A stretch of 64,000 bases of DNA from positions 248,001 to 312,000 of the forward strand of contig JALKAY010000002.1 in assembly GCA_023015935.1 (NCBI GenBank), written 5' to 3'. Both the position numbers and the translations under genes were made by a program. The notes beneath the pieces were generated by a model that was given only the letters and a program-made list of their open reading frames with translations, was not told the origin of the DNA and ran no database searches. The DNA is from Flavobacteriaceae bacterium F08102. Lineage in GTDB: Bacteria > Bacteroidota > Bacteroidia > Flavobacteriales > Flavobacteriaceae. How positions within the stretch are numbered: the stretch's first letter is position 1; every line of letters begins with the position of its first letter. This document shows, in pieces, positions 26,798-35,744 of the stretch.

Positions 26798-26918
26798 AAA
26801 AATGTAGATATTTGCGCGCTTTGAAATCGGCAAATAGATTTAATGAAGGTCAGTATTGATTAGGATTTATTCCTGTGAATGGAAAGGGAAGAATGAATAG
26901 TTTTAAATTTAAGAATAA

Positions 26919-27614
26919 ATGAAAAATGTAATTTGGGGGTTCGCAGTTTTATTACTTATTGGTTGTGCGGAAGAGAAATCGGAAAACACCATGATTGTAA
27001 AAGGTCAAATAAAAAACCTTAAAAAAGGGACGATTTATTTACAAAAAATGCGGGATACCTTAATGGTTACAGCAGATTCTGTGGTCTTAAATGGTGAAGA
27101 TGTTTACCAGTTACAAGATCAAGTGGAAAGTCCTGAAATGTATTTTTTATCCTTAGAAAAATCACCTGAAAAATACCTTTCTTTTTTTGGCGAACCCGGA
27201 ACGATTATCATTGACACTAAATTGGATAAGTTTTTTTACGCAGCGAAGATTGTTGGTTTAGATAATCAAAAATTGTTAGATGAGTATGAAGCAATGACGA
27301 GTCAATTCAACAATTCACGACTCGATTTAATCAAGGCTGAATTCGAAGCAAGGAAAGATGGAGACTCATTGGCCTTAGATTCAGTACAAAGAAGTTTACA
27401 CTCTTTAGAGCGAAGAAAATATTATTTTGCAACCAATTTTGCCGTGAATCACGGAGATATGGAAGTTTCACCTTATATAGCGTTGCGTGATTTATACAAT
27501 GCAAATATTCGACTGTTAGATACAATCAATAATTCTTTGGCTCCTAGGGTTAAAGATTCAAAATACGGAAAGGAATTAGCCAAGTACGTAGAAACAATAA
27601 AGCAACGTAATTAG
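26919..27614 (+). CDS. DUF4369 lipoprotein without thioredoxin domain
   Basis: 231 residues. The signal peptide ends in a lipobox (LLLIGC), so it is a lipoprotein. The beta domain VKGQIKNLKKGTIYLQKMRD and ESPEMYFLSLEK is the DUF4369 type that precedes thioredoxin domains in Bacteroidota TlpA proteins. Here the C-terminal half is only helical, with no CxxC. It could be a thioredoxin-less relative of the TlpA array at 36-63 kb. It is monocistronic. Confidence 0.82.
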   Translation: MKNVIWGFAVLLLIGCAEEKSENTMIVKGQIKNLKKGTIYLQKMRDTLMVTADSVVLNGEDVYQLQDQVESPEMYFLSLEKSPEKYLSFFGEPGTIIIDTKLDKFFYAAKIVGLDNQKLLDEYEAMTSQFNNSRLDLIKAEFEARKDGDSLALDSVQRSLHSLERRKYYFATNFAVNHGDMEVSPYIALRDLYNANIRLLDTINNSLAPRVKDSKYGKELAKYVETIKQRN

Positions 27615-27777
27615 TCTTTAAGTTTTCATATTTTATTGAAACACTATAATGGTCTCTGTGAATTTAGCGGGGGTTTCCGTTACCATTTGACTCACTTTTC
27701 ATCTGTATCTGTATAGATATAATTTAGAAATGAAATTAAACGTCAATAGAATGATGGTTTGACTGTTAAAAAGTGAA

Positions 27778-28572
27778 TTAAAACTTATTATCGCCATCTA
27801 GCAAATCACCTAATCCTCCAAGAACACTACCTTCACCCTTGTTTTTTCTTCCAGGCCCTGAAGCGATAATACGTCCTGCCAGTCGACTAAATGGTAAAGA
27901 TTGGATATAAACGGTTCCAGGCCCTTTGAGGGTAGCAAAAAACAGACCTTCTCCACCAAAGACAGTGTTTTTTATGCCTCCTACAAATTCGATATCGTAA
28001 CTCACATCTTGGCTAAATCCTACAAGGCAGCCAGTGTCTACTTTTAAGACTTCATCTACGTGTAGTTCACGTTGAGCAACGGTACCTCCGGCATGCATAA
28101 AAGCCATCCCATCGCCTTCTAATTTTTGCATAATAAATCCTTCTCCTCCAAATAATCCGCGACCGAGTTTTTTAGAAAATTCAATTCCTATGGTTACTCC
28201 TTTTGCGGCACATAAAAAAGCATCTTTTTGACAGATAAATTTATGATCAAAATCATTTAAATCGATAGGGATTATTTTACCAGGATAAGGGGAGGCAAAC
28301 GATACTTTTCGCTTGTCGTTAACATCGTTTACAAATGCAGTCATAAATAGACTTTCTCCCGTCAGTAAGCGTTTTCCTGCCGAGAATAATTTACCTAAAA
28401 CGGATTGGGTTTGGCCTGATCCATCCCCAAAAATCGTATCCATTTTGACGCCTTGATCCATCATTAAAAAACTGCCTGATTCGGCTACAACACCTTCTTG
28501 AGGGTCTAGTTCGATTTCAACAAATTGCATTTCTTCTCCGTGGATGATGTAATCAATTTCATGTGCGTTCAT
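27778..28572 (-). CDS. AIM24/TIGR00266 family protein
   Basis: 264 residues, with the beta-rich AIM24 fold: IHGEEMQFVEIELDPQEGVVAE at the start, then GLFGGEGFIMQKLEGDG and FGGEGLFFATLKGPGTVY. No signal peptide. The family has no firmly established function in bacteria. The C-terminal tail (GSVLGGLGDLLDGDNKF) is Gly-rich. It sits in its own unit, 157 bp from the next gene in the same direction. Confidence 0.9.
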   Translation of the reverse strand: MNAHEIDYIIHGEEMQFVEIELDPQEGVVAESGSFLMMDQGVKMDTIFGDGSGQTQSVLGKLFSAGKRLLTGESLFMTAFVNDVNDKRKVSFASPYPGKIIPIDLNDFDHKFICQKDAFLCAAKGVTIGIEFSKKLGRGLFGGEGFIMQKLEGDGMAFMHAGGTVAQRELHVDEVLKVDTGCLVGFSQDVSYDIEFVGGIKNTVFGGEGLFFATLKGPGTVYIQSLPFSRLAGRIIASGPGRKNKGEGSVLGGLGDLLDGDNKF

Positions 28573-28729
28573 ACAGTATTGGTTTAAGCGTTATTAGATA
28601 GATTCAAATCATTTGTAGTAAAGGTATAAAAAATGTTACAGTTGGTATTAGTCTCTAGTCTTTTAGTAGGCCGTCTTCAGTTAGGATAAAATATAAAGCT
28701 TAGTACATAAGTGGCAGTCATTTAGATGT

Positions 28730-29197
28730 TTATCTATGGCCTACTTCCTTTACTTTAATACTCCATTCAAAGGTGAAATTTGACACAACTTCTCCCGTTT
28801 GATCTGTTCCAACGGAATTGAGGCTTATGCGCTGACCTTCCTTTGTACGGATGGCTTCTTGGATGGCTGTTTGAATACGTTGACCATCTTGACAAGTAAA
28901 ATGGATGGTTCCAACAGCTTTTTTGGTAAAAGAACCAGATTGATGTGTGACTAACATCGACATATTGGCCTTGCTTTCGCGAATTGCTTTCATGACTAAT
29001 ATACCTGTAGGAAGTTCTGCTGCCATCCCCTGTACAGCCCAGAACAATGATTTAAAGGGATTTTGATTCATCCATTTCAGTCGAACCCTAGATACCGCTT
29101 CTTCGTTCGTTAAGTGGATTAACCGTACGCCTGTAAAAAAGGCAGAAGGTAGTTTAAAAAGAATAAACCGATTGACATTTTTGGGTGTTAGGTTCAT
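28730..29197 (-). CDS. DUF4442 hotdog-fold protein
   Basis: 155 residues, with the DUF4442 pattern: LKWMNQNPFKSLFWAVQGMAAELP in place of the usual hotdog helix, then KAVGTIHFTCQDG. The fold is shared with acyl-CoA thioesterases (PaaI/YiiD type), but no catalytic acid is obvious. Cytoplasmic. Its leader region contains an unusual minus-strand terminator-like hairpin (29264-29297). Confidence 0.85.
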   Translation of the reverse strand: MNLTPKNVNRFILFKLPSAFFTGVRLIHLTNEEAVSRVRLKWMNQNPFKSLFWAVQGMAAELPTGILVMKAIRESKANMSMLVTHQSGSFTKKAVGTIHFTCQDGQRIQTAIQEAIRTKEGQRISLNSVGTDQTGEVVSNFTFEWSIKVKEVGHR

Positions 29198-29263
29198 AAA
29201 ATGTTGTATTTACTGCAAGATAGTATAAAAAGCGAAATGGGATTAGGCACGGTGAGTGGTTTT

Positions 29264-29297
29264 TAAAAAAAAAGGTATCAGTTAAAACTGGTACCTT
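29264..29297 (-). terminator. Orphan minus-strand terminator-like hairpin
   Basis: The stem AAGGTATCAG/CTGGTACCTT (one T-G wobble) is followed on the minus strand by nine T residues (A run 29265-29273). No minus-strand gene lies to its right. It could end a short non-coding transcript or act as an attenuator in the DUF4442 leader. Confidence 0.6.
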
Positions 29298-29599
29298 GAT
29301 GACTCATTGATTTTAAAGGTATGAGTGTATATATGGAAAGCCCTTTATGTTGGACTTGGCTGAATATAAAGTCGTAAAAATAACCGTGGCCTTACAAATA
29401 GGGATAAAAAGAGTTCTTTAAAATCGTATAATAGTTAACGTATTGGTTAGAGGTGGTCTATGTAATGTGTATGAATAGGCGTGTCTCTATTTTTTTAGGA
29501 AGAGATTCACGGTGAGAGGAGATAAAAAAGAATCGCGGGAAATGTTAAATAAATGTTAAAATACAGTACTTTGTAATGCATAGTATTATCTTTTATACA

Positions 29600-29607
29600 T
29601 ATATTTG
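29600..29607 (+). promoter_or_regulatory. Candidate -7 element of the DUF4870-PadR-PspC operon
   Basis: TATATTTG matches TAnnTTTG and lies 29 bp upstream of the DUF4870 ATG. A TTTG at 29570-29573 is further away than the usual -33 spacing, so the upstream element is uncertain. Confidence 0.5.
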
Positions 29608-29636
29608 CATAGTCAAGTATTATTAAAACTAAGAAA

Positions 29637-30071
29637 ATGTCAACTCAACGAGAAAATAATACCTCTTTACTCATTCATTTATCCGCTTTTTTTGGATTGA
29701 TATTTCCATTTGGGAGTATTATTGGTCCATTGGTGATGTGGACAACCCATAAAGATCGAAGTGAACGATATGATGAATTGGGGAAAGACGCCATCAATTT
29801 TAATATGAGTTTTACCATGTATATGTTTATTTTGGGAATGGGTATTCTTCCTTTTGCCTTTAAACAAGTAATTAGTCAGATTAGACATTTTAACGATTTT
29901 AACAGTTTTGATTTTCAGTTGAATTTTGATGGACTTTTTGGAATTTTAAGTATAGGTTCATTAATAGGAATCATTGGGTTTTCTCGATTTATCTTAACGA
30001 TCGTTGCTGCAGCGAAAGCGAGTAGAGGAGAGCGATACCAGTATCCATTGACGATTAGGTTTTTAAAATAA
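29637..30071 (+). CDS. DUF4870 membrane protein
   Basis: 144 residues with about three membrane helices. The DUF4870 (Tic20-like) pattern is clear: LLIHLSAFFGLIFPFGSIIG, then MWTTHKDRSERYDELGKDAINFN, with the conserved charged loop between helices 1 and 2. Function unknown. It leads the operon containing PadR, PspC-like and head-GIN genes, so an envelope role is likely. Confidence 0.88.
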   Translation: MSTQRENNTSLLIHLSAFFGLIFPFGSIIGPLVMWTTHKDRSERYDELGKDAINFNMSFTMYMFILGMGILPFAFKQVISQIRHFNDFNSFDFQLNFDGLFGILSIGSLIGIIGFSRFILTIVAAAKASRGERYQYPLTIRFLK

Positions 30072-30084
30072 TACAACAAAGCAA

Positions 30085-30141
30085 ATGATCTTAATAATAG
30101 AAATAGTGATAATCATTCTAGCAACCTCAATGTTAGTTTAA
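30085..30141 (+). CDS. Possible 18-residue hydrophobic peptide
   Basis: ATG at 30085 to TAA at 30139-30141 encodes MILIIEIVIIILATSMLV, a single membrane-helix-like peptide with one glutamate. It fills the short gap between the DUF4870 and padR genes on the same strand. Only position and composition support it; it could be chance. Confidence 0.3.
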   Translation: MILIIEIVIIILATSMLV

Positions 30142-30153
30142 GAAAATGTACGA

Positions 30154-30495
30154 ATGAAGATAGAGAACACAAAAGCGCAAATGCGAAAAGGCGTATTAGA
30201 ATATTGTATCCTTTCGGTGTTACAACATGGAGATGCTTATACCAGCGAAATTCTTTCTAGTTTAAAAGATGCAAAACTCATCGTGGTAGAAGGAACGATA
30301 TATCCGTTGTTAACTCGTTTGAAAAATGCAAACCTACTGACCTATAGATGGGAAGAATCCAATGCAGGACCGCCTCGAAAGTATTATGGTTTAACCGAAA
30401 CAGGACACCTTTTTTTAAATGAATTAGACGGAACTTGGAAAGAATTGGCCAAAGCCGTGAAGATAGTGACAACAAAAAAACCTACGACAACATGA
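30154..30495 (+). CDS. PadR family transcriptional regulator
   Basis: 113 residues, the short PadR type without a long C-terminal domain. The winged helix is visible in LEYCILSVLQHGDAYTSEIL and VEGTIYPLLTRLKNANLLTY, with the wing segment GPPRKYYGLTETG. It likely represses its own operon in response to envelope or small-molecule cues, as PadR members do elsewhere. Its stop overlaps the start of the PspC-domain gene (ATGA). Confidence 0.93.
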   Translation: MKIENTKAQMRKGVLEYCILSVLQHGDAYTSEILSSLKDAKLIVVEGTIYPLLTRLKNANLLTYRWEESNAGPPRKYYGLTETGHLFLNELDGTWKELAKAVKIVTTKKPTTT

Positions 30496-32264
30496 ACAAG
30501 ACAGTTAATATTAACCTAGGAGGAACCTTTTTCCACATTGATGAGCTAGCTTATCAAAAGTTAAAAAAGTACTTAGATGCTGTGCGGAAATCTTTAAATG
30601 ATGATCCACAAGGGGTGGATGAAATTATTAATGATATTGAAGCCCGTATTAGTGAATTGTTGTCAGATAAGGTGAAAAATGTACGGCAAGTAGTGAGTGA
30701 TCAAGATATTGATGAGATCATTAGTGTCATGGGACAGCCAGAAGATTATCAAATTGACGAAGAAATTTTTAATGAACAGCCGAAACGCACAACGTATCAA
30801 TCGAGAAAAAGAAAATTGTATCGTGATCCAGATGATAAATTCATTGGAGGGGTGGCTTCAGGGCTTGCTCATTATTTCGATGTTGATGTTGTTTGGATTC
30901 GGATTGGCTGGTTGATTGCTACCTTTGGATTGGGGTTTGGATTTTTAGTGTATATAATTTTATGGATTGTGGTTCCTGAGGCGAATACTACGGCAGAAAA
31001 ATTAGAAATGCAAGGTGAAGAAGTCAATATATCTAATATTGAAAAAAAAATAAGAAACGACTTTGATTATGCGAAAGAACATTTAAGCCAAGCTGTTCAA
31101 GACGTGGGTGATGCCCTAAAAGACGGGTATGAGAATGTGACCTCCTCGTTAAAAAAAAAAGAGCGAAGAAGGTCTAGATCAAGGTCAGGAATCCGCCACT
31201 TTATAGAAGGTCTTGGAACCCTAATTTCTACCTTTTTTATGATCTTTGGGAAATTTATCGGTATCGTTTTAATTATTGCTGCTATTGGAAGTTTAGTGAC
31301 CTTAACAATAAGCTTATTTACCGCCAGTACTTTTGAATTTTGGGAAATAAATGAACTCTTTGATGGCAGAATTCAGTTGGCGAATATTACCGATATTCCA
31401 ATGTGGTTAGTTTCGTTAATCCTTTTGTTTTTAGTTGGTATTCCTTTGTTGAGTCTCTTTTTCTTGGGATTGTCAATTCTGTCGTCAAAAGACCGAATTA
31501 TTTCAAGAACAACAAAGTTTGCCATGTTGGGAGTTTGGTTAATTGCACTTTTTTCCACCATTTTTTTAACAACTAAAGAGATTGCAGAATTTGCCAAGGA
31601 AGGTACGGTGGTTGACAAGCAAGAATTGACTTTGTCTCCCAGGGATACGTTAATGATAAAAATGCGGTTCAATGACGAATATTCAACCTCTATAAATCGT
31701 TGGGACAATACGGTGTTTAAAACTGTGCTGGATGGTGATAAAGAGCGTCAATACGCTAATAAGGTAAGATTTAGTACAGAAGTTGCAGACGATAATGTGG
31801 TGACCATAAAAATTCAGAAATCTGCCCATGGTCGCTCGATTACAAAAGCACGTGCCATAGCGGATGAAATGACCTATACATTTGACGTATCAGACAATCT
31901 AATACTATTGGATAATTATTTTTTAACTTCTGCTAAATTTCGTAATCAAGATGTTCGTATAACGCTTTACCTGCCTAAATCGTACCTCATTAAACTCGAT
32001 ATGAATACAAAGTATTATTTAGGGTATAGTAGAAATACGAGCAATTTATATAGATCATCCTTGGCGGGACATGTATTTAGGATGACGGAAAAAGGATTGT
32101 CATGTTTAGATTGTGTGGAAGATTTAGATGAGGAATCATCGCGAGAGGATTTAAAAAATGACGAACCAAAATCAACGAATAAAAACAGGAATAAAGTCGC
32201 CGATGCAGTATCAAACAATACACCGCCACAGCCAAAGATAGAAAAAGATACACTTAAAAAATAG
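30492..32264 (+). CDS. PspC-domain membrane protein
   Basis: About 590 residues from the ATG at 30492, which overlaps the padR stop by ATGA; the ATG at 30435 lies inside padR. The first ~95 residues are a cytoplasmic helical domain (INLGGTFFHIDELAYQKLKK; ISVMGQPEDY) typical of Bacteroidota PspC fusions. The PspC domain follows (KRKLYRDPDDKFIGGVASG ... YIILWIVVPEA). Several membrane helices and an extracytoplasmic beta-rich C-terminal part come after. PspC homologs sense membrane stress. The acidic/basic tail is low-complexity. Confidence 0.9.
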   Translation: MNKTVNINLGGTFFHIDELAYQKLKKYLDAVRKSLNDDPQGVDEIINDIEARISELLSDKVKNVRQVVSDQDIDEIISVMGQPEDYQIDEEIFNEQPKRTTYQSRKRKLYRDPDDKFIGGVASGLAHYFDVDVVWIRIGWLIATFGLGFGFLVYIILWIVVPEANTTAEKLEMQGEEVNISNIEKKIRNDFDYAKEHLSQAVQDVGDALKDGYENVTSSLKKKERRRSRSRSGIRHFIEGLGTLISTFFMIFGKFIGIVLIIAAIGSLVTLTISLFTASTFEFWEINELFDGRIQLANITDIPMWLVSLILLFLVGIPLLSLFFLGLSILSSKDRIISRTTKFAMLGVWLIALFSTIFLTTKEIAEFAKEGTVVDKQELTLSPRDTLMIKMRFNDEYSTSINRWDNTVFKTVLDGDKERQYANKVRFSTEVADDNVVTIKIQKSAHGRSITKARAIADEMTYTFDVSDNLILLDNYFLTSAKFRNQDVRITLYLPKSYLIKLDMNTKYYLGYSRNTSNLYRSSLAGHVFRMTEKGLSCLDCVEDLDEESSREDLKNDEPKSTNKNRNKVADAVSNNTPPQPKIEKDTLKK

Positions 32265-32323
32265 CGCATCGGTAACCAAAAATTGCCAATGCTTTTACAC
32301 CTATTAATTTTAAAATCAAACCT

Positions 32324-33034
32324 ATGAAAACAAGTTTAAAATTCTTTAGTTTGTTCTTACTTTTTATCAGTAGTTCTTGTATGTTCACTGGTGTTAAGGG
32401 AAATGGTAATGTACGGATTGAAAACCGATCTATTTCTGATAATTTTGAAACCATTGAAATTAGTCGTGGTCTCGTTCTCGACCTGACTTCGAGTCCAAAT
32501 ACAGCCTTAACTGTTGAAGCTGATGAAAATTTACAGGAATTGATAAAAACGGAAGTAGAAGATGGGGTGTTGAAAATATATTCGGTTGAAAATATTTGGA
32601 AATCAACAGCCAAAACCATTCATTTAGCTACCAACCATGTAGTAGGTATAAAAGCGAGTAGTGGTTCAAAAGTTAAAGCGAGAGATGTTATTAAAACAGA
32701 TGTCTTTTCATTGAGTGCTTCAAGTGGAGCAAATGTAGACCTTAGTTTAGAGGTTAAACGTCTCGATTGTTCAGCGACAAGCGGTACAGACCTCATGCTG
32801 AAAGGAAGCGTTCAGCATGCTGTGATAAAGGCATCTAGCGGAAGTGCGATTAGGGCAAAGGATTTGAGAATTGCTACTGCGGAGGCCCGGGCAACCAGTG
32901 GCGCAAATATTTCTTTTTTGGTAACCGATGACTTGGATGCAAATGCGACCAGTGGGGGAGATATTCGGTATGCTGGTAACCCAAAGAGTATAAAGAAAAA
33001 TAGTTCTTCAGGAGGGAATGTGCGAGCGCTTTAA
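32324..33034 (+). CDS. Head-GIN (DUF2807) lipoprotein
   Basis: 236 residues. The signal peptide ends in a lipobox (SSSC). The body is a right-handed beta-helix-like DUF2807 domain with repeated short turns (KASSGSKVKA, SASSGANVDL, SATSGTDLML, KASSGSAIRA, RATSGANISF, NATSGGDIRY). Such head-GIN domains are common beside PspC-like proteins in Bacteroidota. It is the last gene of the operon, closed by the shared terminator at 33204-33235. Confidence 0.9.
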   Translation: MKTSLKFFSLFLLFISSSCMFTGVKGNGNVRIENRSISDNFETIEISRGLVLDLTSSPNTALTVEADENLQELIKTEVEDGVLKIYSVENIWKSTAKTIHLATNHVVGIKASSGSKVKARDVIKTDVFSLSASSGANVDLSLEVKRLDCSATSGTDLMLKGSVQHAVIKASSGSAIRAKDLRIATAEARATSGANISFLVTDDLDANATSGGDIRYAGNPKSIKKNSSSGGNVRAL

Positions 33035-33203
33035 AAACCGCCATCGAATTCAAGTGAGGGGTTAAAACTTAAATTCAGTATGGTTTATCCAGCCGAGGTG
33101 TATAGAAAATGATGGCAAATACCTTAAGAAAAGGTATATTGAATTCAGTAGAGTGATTGTTTTCACGATTGTCGAAGCCTTAAACCTTGTCTATTTGTTG
33201 TTG

Positions 33204-33235
33204 AAAAGGCTGTTTTCGTGAGAAAACAGCCTTTT
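33204..33235. terminator. Bidirectional terminator between head-GIN and trxB
   Basis: A perfect 14-bp inverted repeat AAAAGGCTGTTTTC / GAAAACAGCCTTTT with a 4-nt loop, placed between two convergent genes. The A and T ends allow it to serve both. Confidence 0.93.
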
Positions 33236-33263
33236 TATATAGAAGTAATATGTTTTAAAAAAA

Positions 33264-34211
33264 CTATTCTAGAGATGCTAAATAACGCTCTGCATCTAAG
33301 GCCGCCATACATCCTGTACCTGCAGCTGTTACCGCTTGTCTGTATTCTTTGTCTTGAACATCACCGGCAGCGAAAACACCTGGTTTATTGGTTTTTGTAG
33401 ATTTTCCTTTCGTGATCAAATAACCAGTTTCATCCATTTCTAAAATTCCCTTAAAGAGATCAGTATTCGGCTTATGTCCTATCGCAATAAATACTCCAGT
33501 TACAGGAATTTCTTTTTTTTCTCCCGTTTGATTATTGACAACACGCGCACCTTCTACCACTGATTCTCCAAGTATTTCTTCCAATTCGGTATTGTATAAT
33601 ACTTCTAAATTAGGCGTGTTGGCTACGCGATGTTGCATCGCTTTAGATGCACGCATTTCATCACGTCTAACCAATAAAGTTACTTTGGTACATAATTTAG
33701 CTAAAAAAGTAGCCTCTTCTGCAGCGGTATCTCCACCTCCTACAACGAGTACATCTTGCCCTCTATAAAAGAATCCATCACAAGTAGCACATGCAGATAC
33801 ACCACCACCTTTTAGACGCTCTTCACTTTCAAGTCCTAAGTATTTGGCCGTTGCTCCGGTAGAAATAATTACAGTTTCTGCTTCAATATTTATTTTGTCA
33901 TCCACTGTAATTTTGTGTATACCTCCTGGGGTATCACTAAATTCTACTTTAGTTACTAAGCCAAATCGCACATCTGTATCAAAACGAACAGCTTGTTTTT
34001 TTAAGTCTTCGGTTAAAGCAGTACCATCAACTCCTTCGGGGTATCCAGGGAAATTATCTACTTCTGTGGTTGTAGTTAATTGACCTCCAGGTTCTAAACC
34101 TGTATACATAACTGGATTTAAATCTGCTCGTGCAGCATAAATTGCCGCTGTATATCCAGCGGGTCCCGAACCAATGATGAGACATTTTATTCTTTCAATA
34201 TTTTCTGACAT
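33264..34211 (-). CDS. trxB: Thioredoxin reductase
   Basis: 315 residues, a cytoplasmic FAD/NADPH enzyme that reduces thioredoxin. Visible are the FAD loop IIGSGPAGYTAAIYAARA, the redox pair in CATCDGFF, the NADPH loop VVGGGDTAAEEATFLA, and the C-terminal FAD motif FAAGDVQDKEYRQAVTAAG. Normal length. It may supply electrons for the periplasmic TlpA proteins nearby through a membrane relay, but no CcdA/DsbD is in the window. Confidence 0.97.
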   Translation of the reverse strand: MSENIERIKCLIIGSGPAGYTAAIYAARADLNPVMYTGLEPGGQLTTTTEVDNFPGYPEGVDGTALTEDLKKQAVRFDTDVRFGLVTKVEFSDTPGGIHKITVDDKINIEAETVIISTGATAKYLGLESEERLKGGGVSACATCDGFFYRGQDVLVVGGGDTAAEEATFLAKLCTKVTLLVRRDEMRASKAMQHRVANTPNLEVLYNTELEEILGESVVEGARVVNNQTGEKKEIPVTGVFIAIGHKPNTDLFKGILEMDETGYLITKGKSTKTNKPGVFAAGDVQDKEYRQAVTAAGTGCMAALDAERYLASLE

Positions 34212-34230
34212 AGGGTTTAATTTTGTATCA

Positions 34231-34238
34231 CAAATGTA
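34231..34238 (-). promoter_or_regulatory. Candidate -7 element of trxB
   Basis: On the minus strand TACATTTG (plus strand CAAATGTA) lies 19 bp before the trxB ATG and matches TAnnTTTG. Confidence 0.5.
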
Positions 34239-34343
34239 TTGGATTTTCTAAGAATTTTAGCCTCTTGTTTATAATTTTTTACAATACACTAATAAGTATT
34301 TTCAATGACTAAAAATGCAGCGATAAATCCAATTTTTAAACAT

Positions 34344-34351
34344 TAACTTTG
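34344..34351 (+). promoter_or_regulatory. Candidate -7 element of the metallophosphoesterase gene
   Basis: TAACTTTG matches TAnnTTTG and lies 48 bp before the ATG at 34400. Confidence 0.45.
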
Positions 34352-34399
34352 TATGCTAGTGAAGTCGTAGTCTCGCTATATTGATTTCTACAAAGACCT

Positions 34400-35611
34400 A
34401 TGAAAAATTATTCTTTTAAGACGATTCTCTTATTGTGTTTTGGCATATTAGTCGTTGATATATTTAGTTATTACGGATTAACTGAACTTGTATTTAATGT
34501 GCTTTCTGTCCATTTTCAAGGGGTAATTACCTTCTTGTTTTGGGCATTTACCGTGGGGCTGATAACCGCAATAATTGTCTTAAAACGTCGTATGGATCAC
34601 GTTCATCCGAAACGAAAGCAAGTACTAATCTCTAAGTTATACGGATTAACCGTTTCGTCGTTTATTCCTAAAATTATCTTTGTACTTTTTGTTATTGTGC
34701 TATGGTTAACCAAAAGTTATGTTCTTCAAGGGAAGTGGCCAAAAGTAATTTCTGTTGTTGCTTTAGTGGCGGGATTCACTCCTTTTTTTGCTATTGTTTA
34801 TGCTATCTATAGAGCTAAATATAATTTTAAAATATACAAAATACGGCTAAAATTTGACCATTTGCCATCAGCGTTTAAAGGAGTGAGCATTGTACAGATA
34901 TCTGATTTGCACTTGGGAAGTTTTAACTATAAATATTCAGCACTTGATCGTGCCGTAGAATTGATTAATGAATTGGATGCAGATTTTATATTTTTCACCG
35001 GTGATATCGTTAACAATTTTGCTTGGGAACTTGACGGTTGGGAGCAGGTCCTTGTGAATTTGAAGGCTCGACTAGGTAAATATGCAGTCCTGGGGAATCA
35101 TGACTATGGGGATTACAGTCAATGGGAATACCCAGAGCACAAAAAGGAAAATTTCAATGAAATTTGTTCTTTTTTTAAAAAGATTAACTTTCGATTATTG
35201 CGAAATGAAGGGCTTATTATAGAACAAGAATCTGAGAAAATTGCGCTTTTGGGGGTTGAAAATTGGGGGAAGCCGCCCTTTAAACAGTATGGAAAGCTTG
35301 CTGATGCACTTCAAGATGTACAATCTATTCCTTTTAAAATCCTGCTTTCACATGACCCATCGCATTGGAGTGAAGAGGTGTTAGAACATACCAATATTGC
35401 CTTAACTTTATCGGGACATACACATGGGATGCAAGCAGGTGTTAATCTTAGAAATAAATCGTGGAGTCCGATAAAATATAAGTATAAAGAATGGGCCGGA
35501 TTATACGTGTATGGGCAACAATATTTATATGTAAACCGGGGCTTAGGTTGGATGGGGTTTCCAGGTCGCCTTGGGATGCGACCTGAAATCACCTTAATCA
35601 CCTTAGAATAA
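34400..35611 (+). CDS. Membrane metallophosphoesterase (YkuE/TMEM62-like)
   Basis: 403 residues. Four membrane helices occupy the first ~150 residues. The calcineurin-like phosphoesterase domain has all metal motifs: QISDLHLGSF, FFTGDIVNN, VLGNHDYGDY, LLSHDPSHW and LSGHTHGMQAG. The catalytic domain probably faces the periplasm. Likely substrates are phospholipid or nucleotide phosphoesters, not determinable here. Monocistronic, convergent with the thioredoxin-fold genes. Confidence 0.92.
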   Translation: MKNYSFKTILLLCFGILVVDIFSYYGLTELVFNVLSVHFQGVITFLFWAFTVGLITAIIVLKRRMDHVHPKRKQVLISKLYGLTVSSFIPKIIFVLFVIVLWLTKSYVLQGKWPKVISVVALVAGFTPFFAIVYAIYRAKYNFKIYKIRLKFDHLPSAFKGVSIVQISDLHLGSFNYKYSALDRAVELINELDADFIFFTGDIVNNFAWELDGWEQVLVNLKARLGKYAVLGNHDYGDYSQWEYPEHKKENFNEICSFFKKINFRLLRNEGLIIEQESEKIALLGVENWGKPPFKQYGKLADALQDVQSIPFKILLSHDPSHWSEEVLEHTNIALTLSGHTHGMQAGVNLRNKSWSPIKYKYKEWAGLYVYGQQYLYVNRGLGWMGFPGRLGMRPEITLITLE

Positions 35612-35652
35612 GGAGACTTTTATAGGGCTGGGGGCTAACAAATTAGTGCTGG

Positions 35653-35689
35653 AATAAAAAAACACCTTGAAAACTAATTCAAGGTGTTT
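35653..35689 (-). terminator. Terminator of the distal thioredoxin-fold unit
   Basis: Perfect 11-bp stem AAACACCTTGA / TCAAGGTGTTT with an 8-nt loop. The A run at 35655-35661 gives a T tract on the minus strand. It lies 56 bp after the stop of the 35745 gene. Confidence 0.85.
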
Positions 35690-35744
35690 AACATGACACA
35701 AAGTTTGGTTAGTGATTTTGGTCATTATATAATTATGCTATTGA

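Larger units (their letters stand above)
29198..29636. other. Intergenic region between the DUF4442 and DUF4870 genes (divergent)
   Basis: 439 bp with no reading frame I would call. It contains the minus-strand terminator-like hairpin at 29264-29297 and, at the right end, the -7 element of the DUF4870 operon. The middle part, 29300-29560, shows nothing recognisable. Confidence 0.5.
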
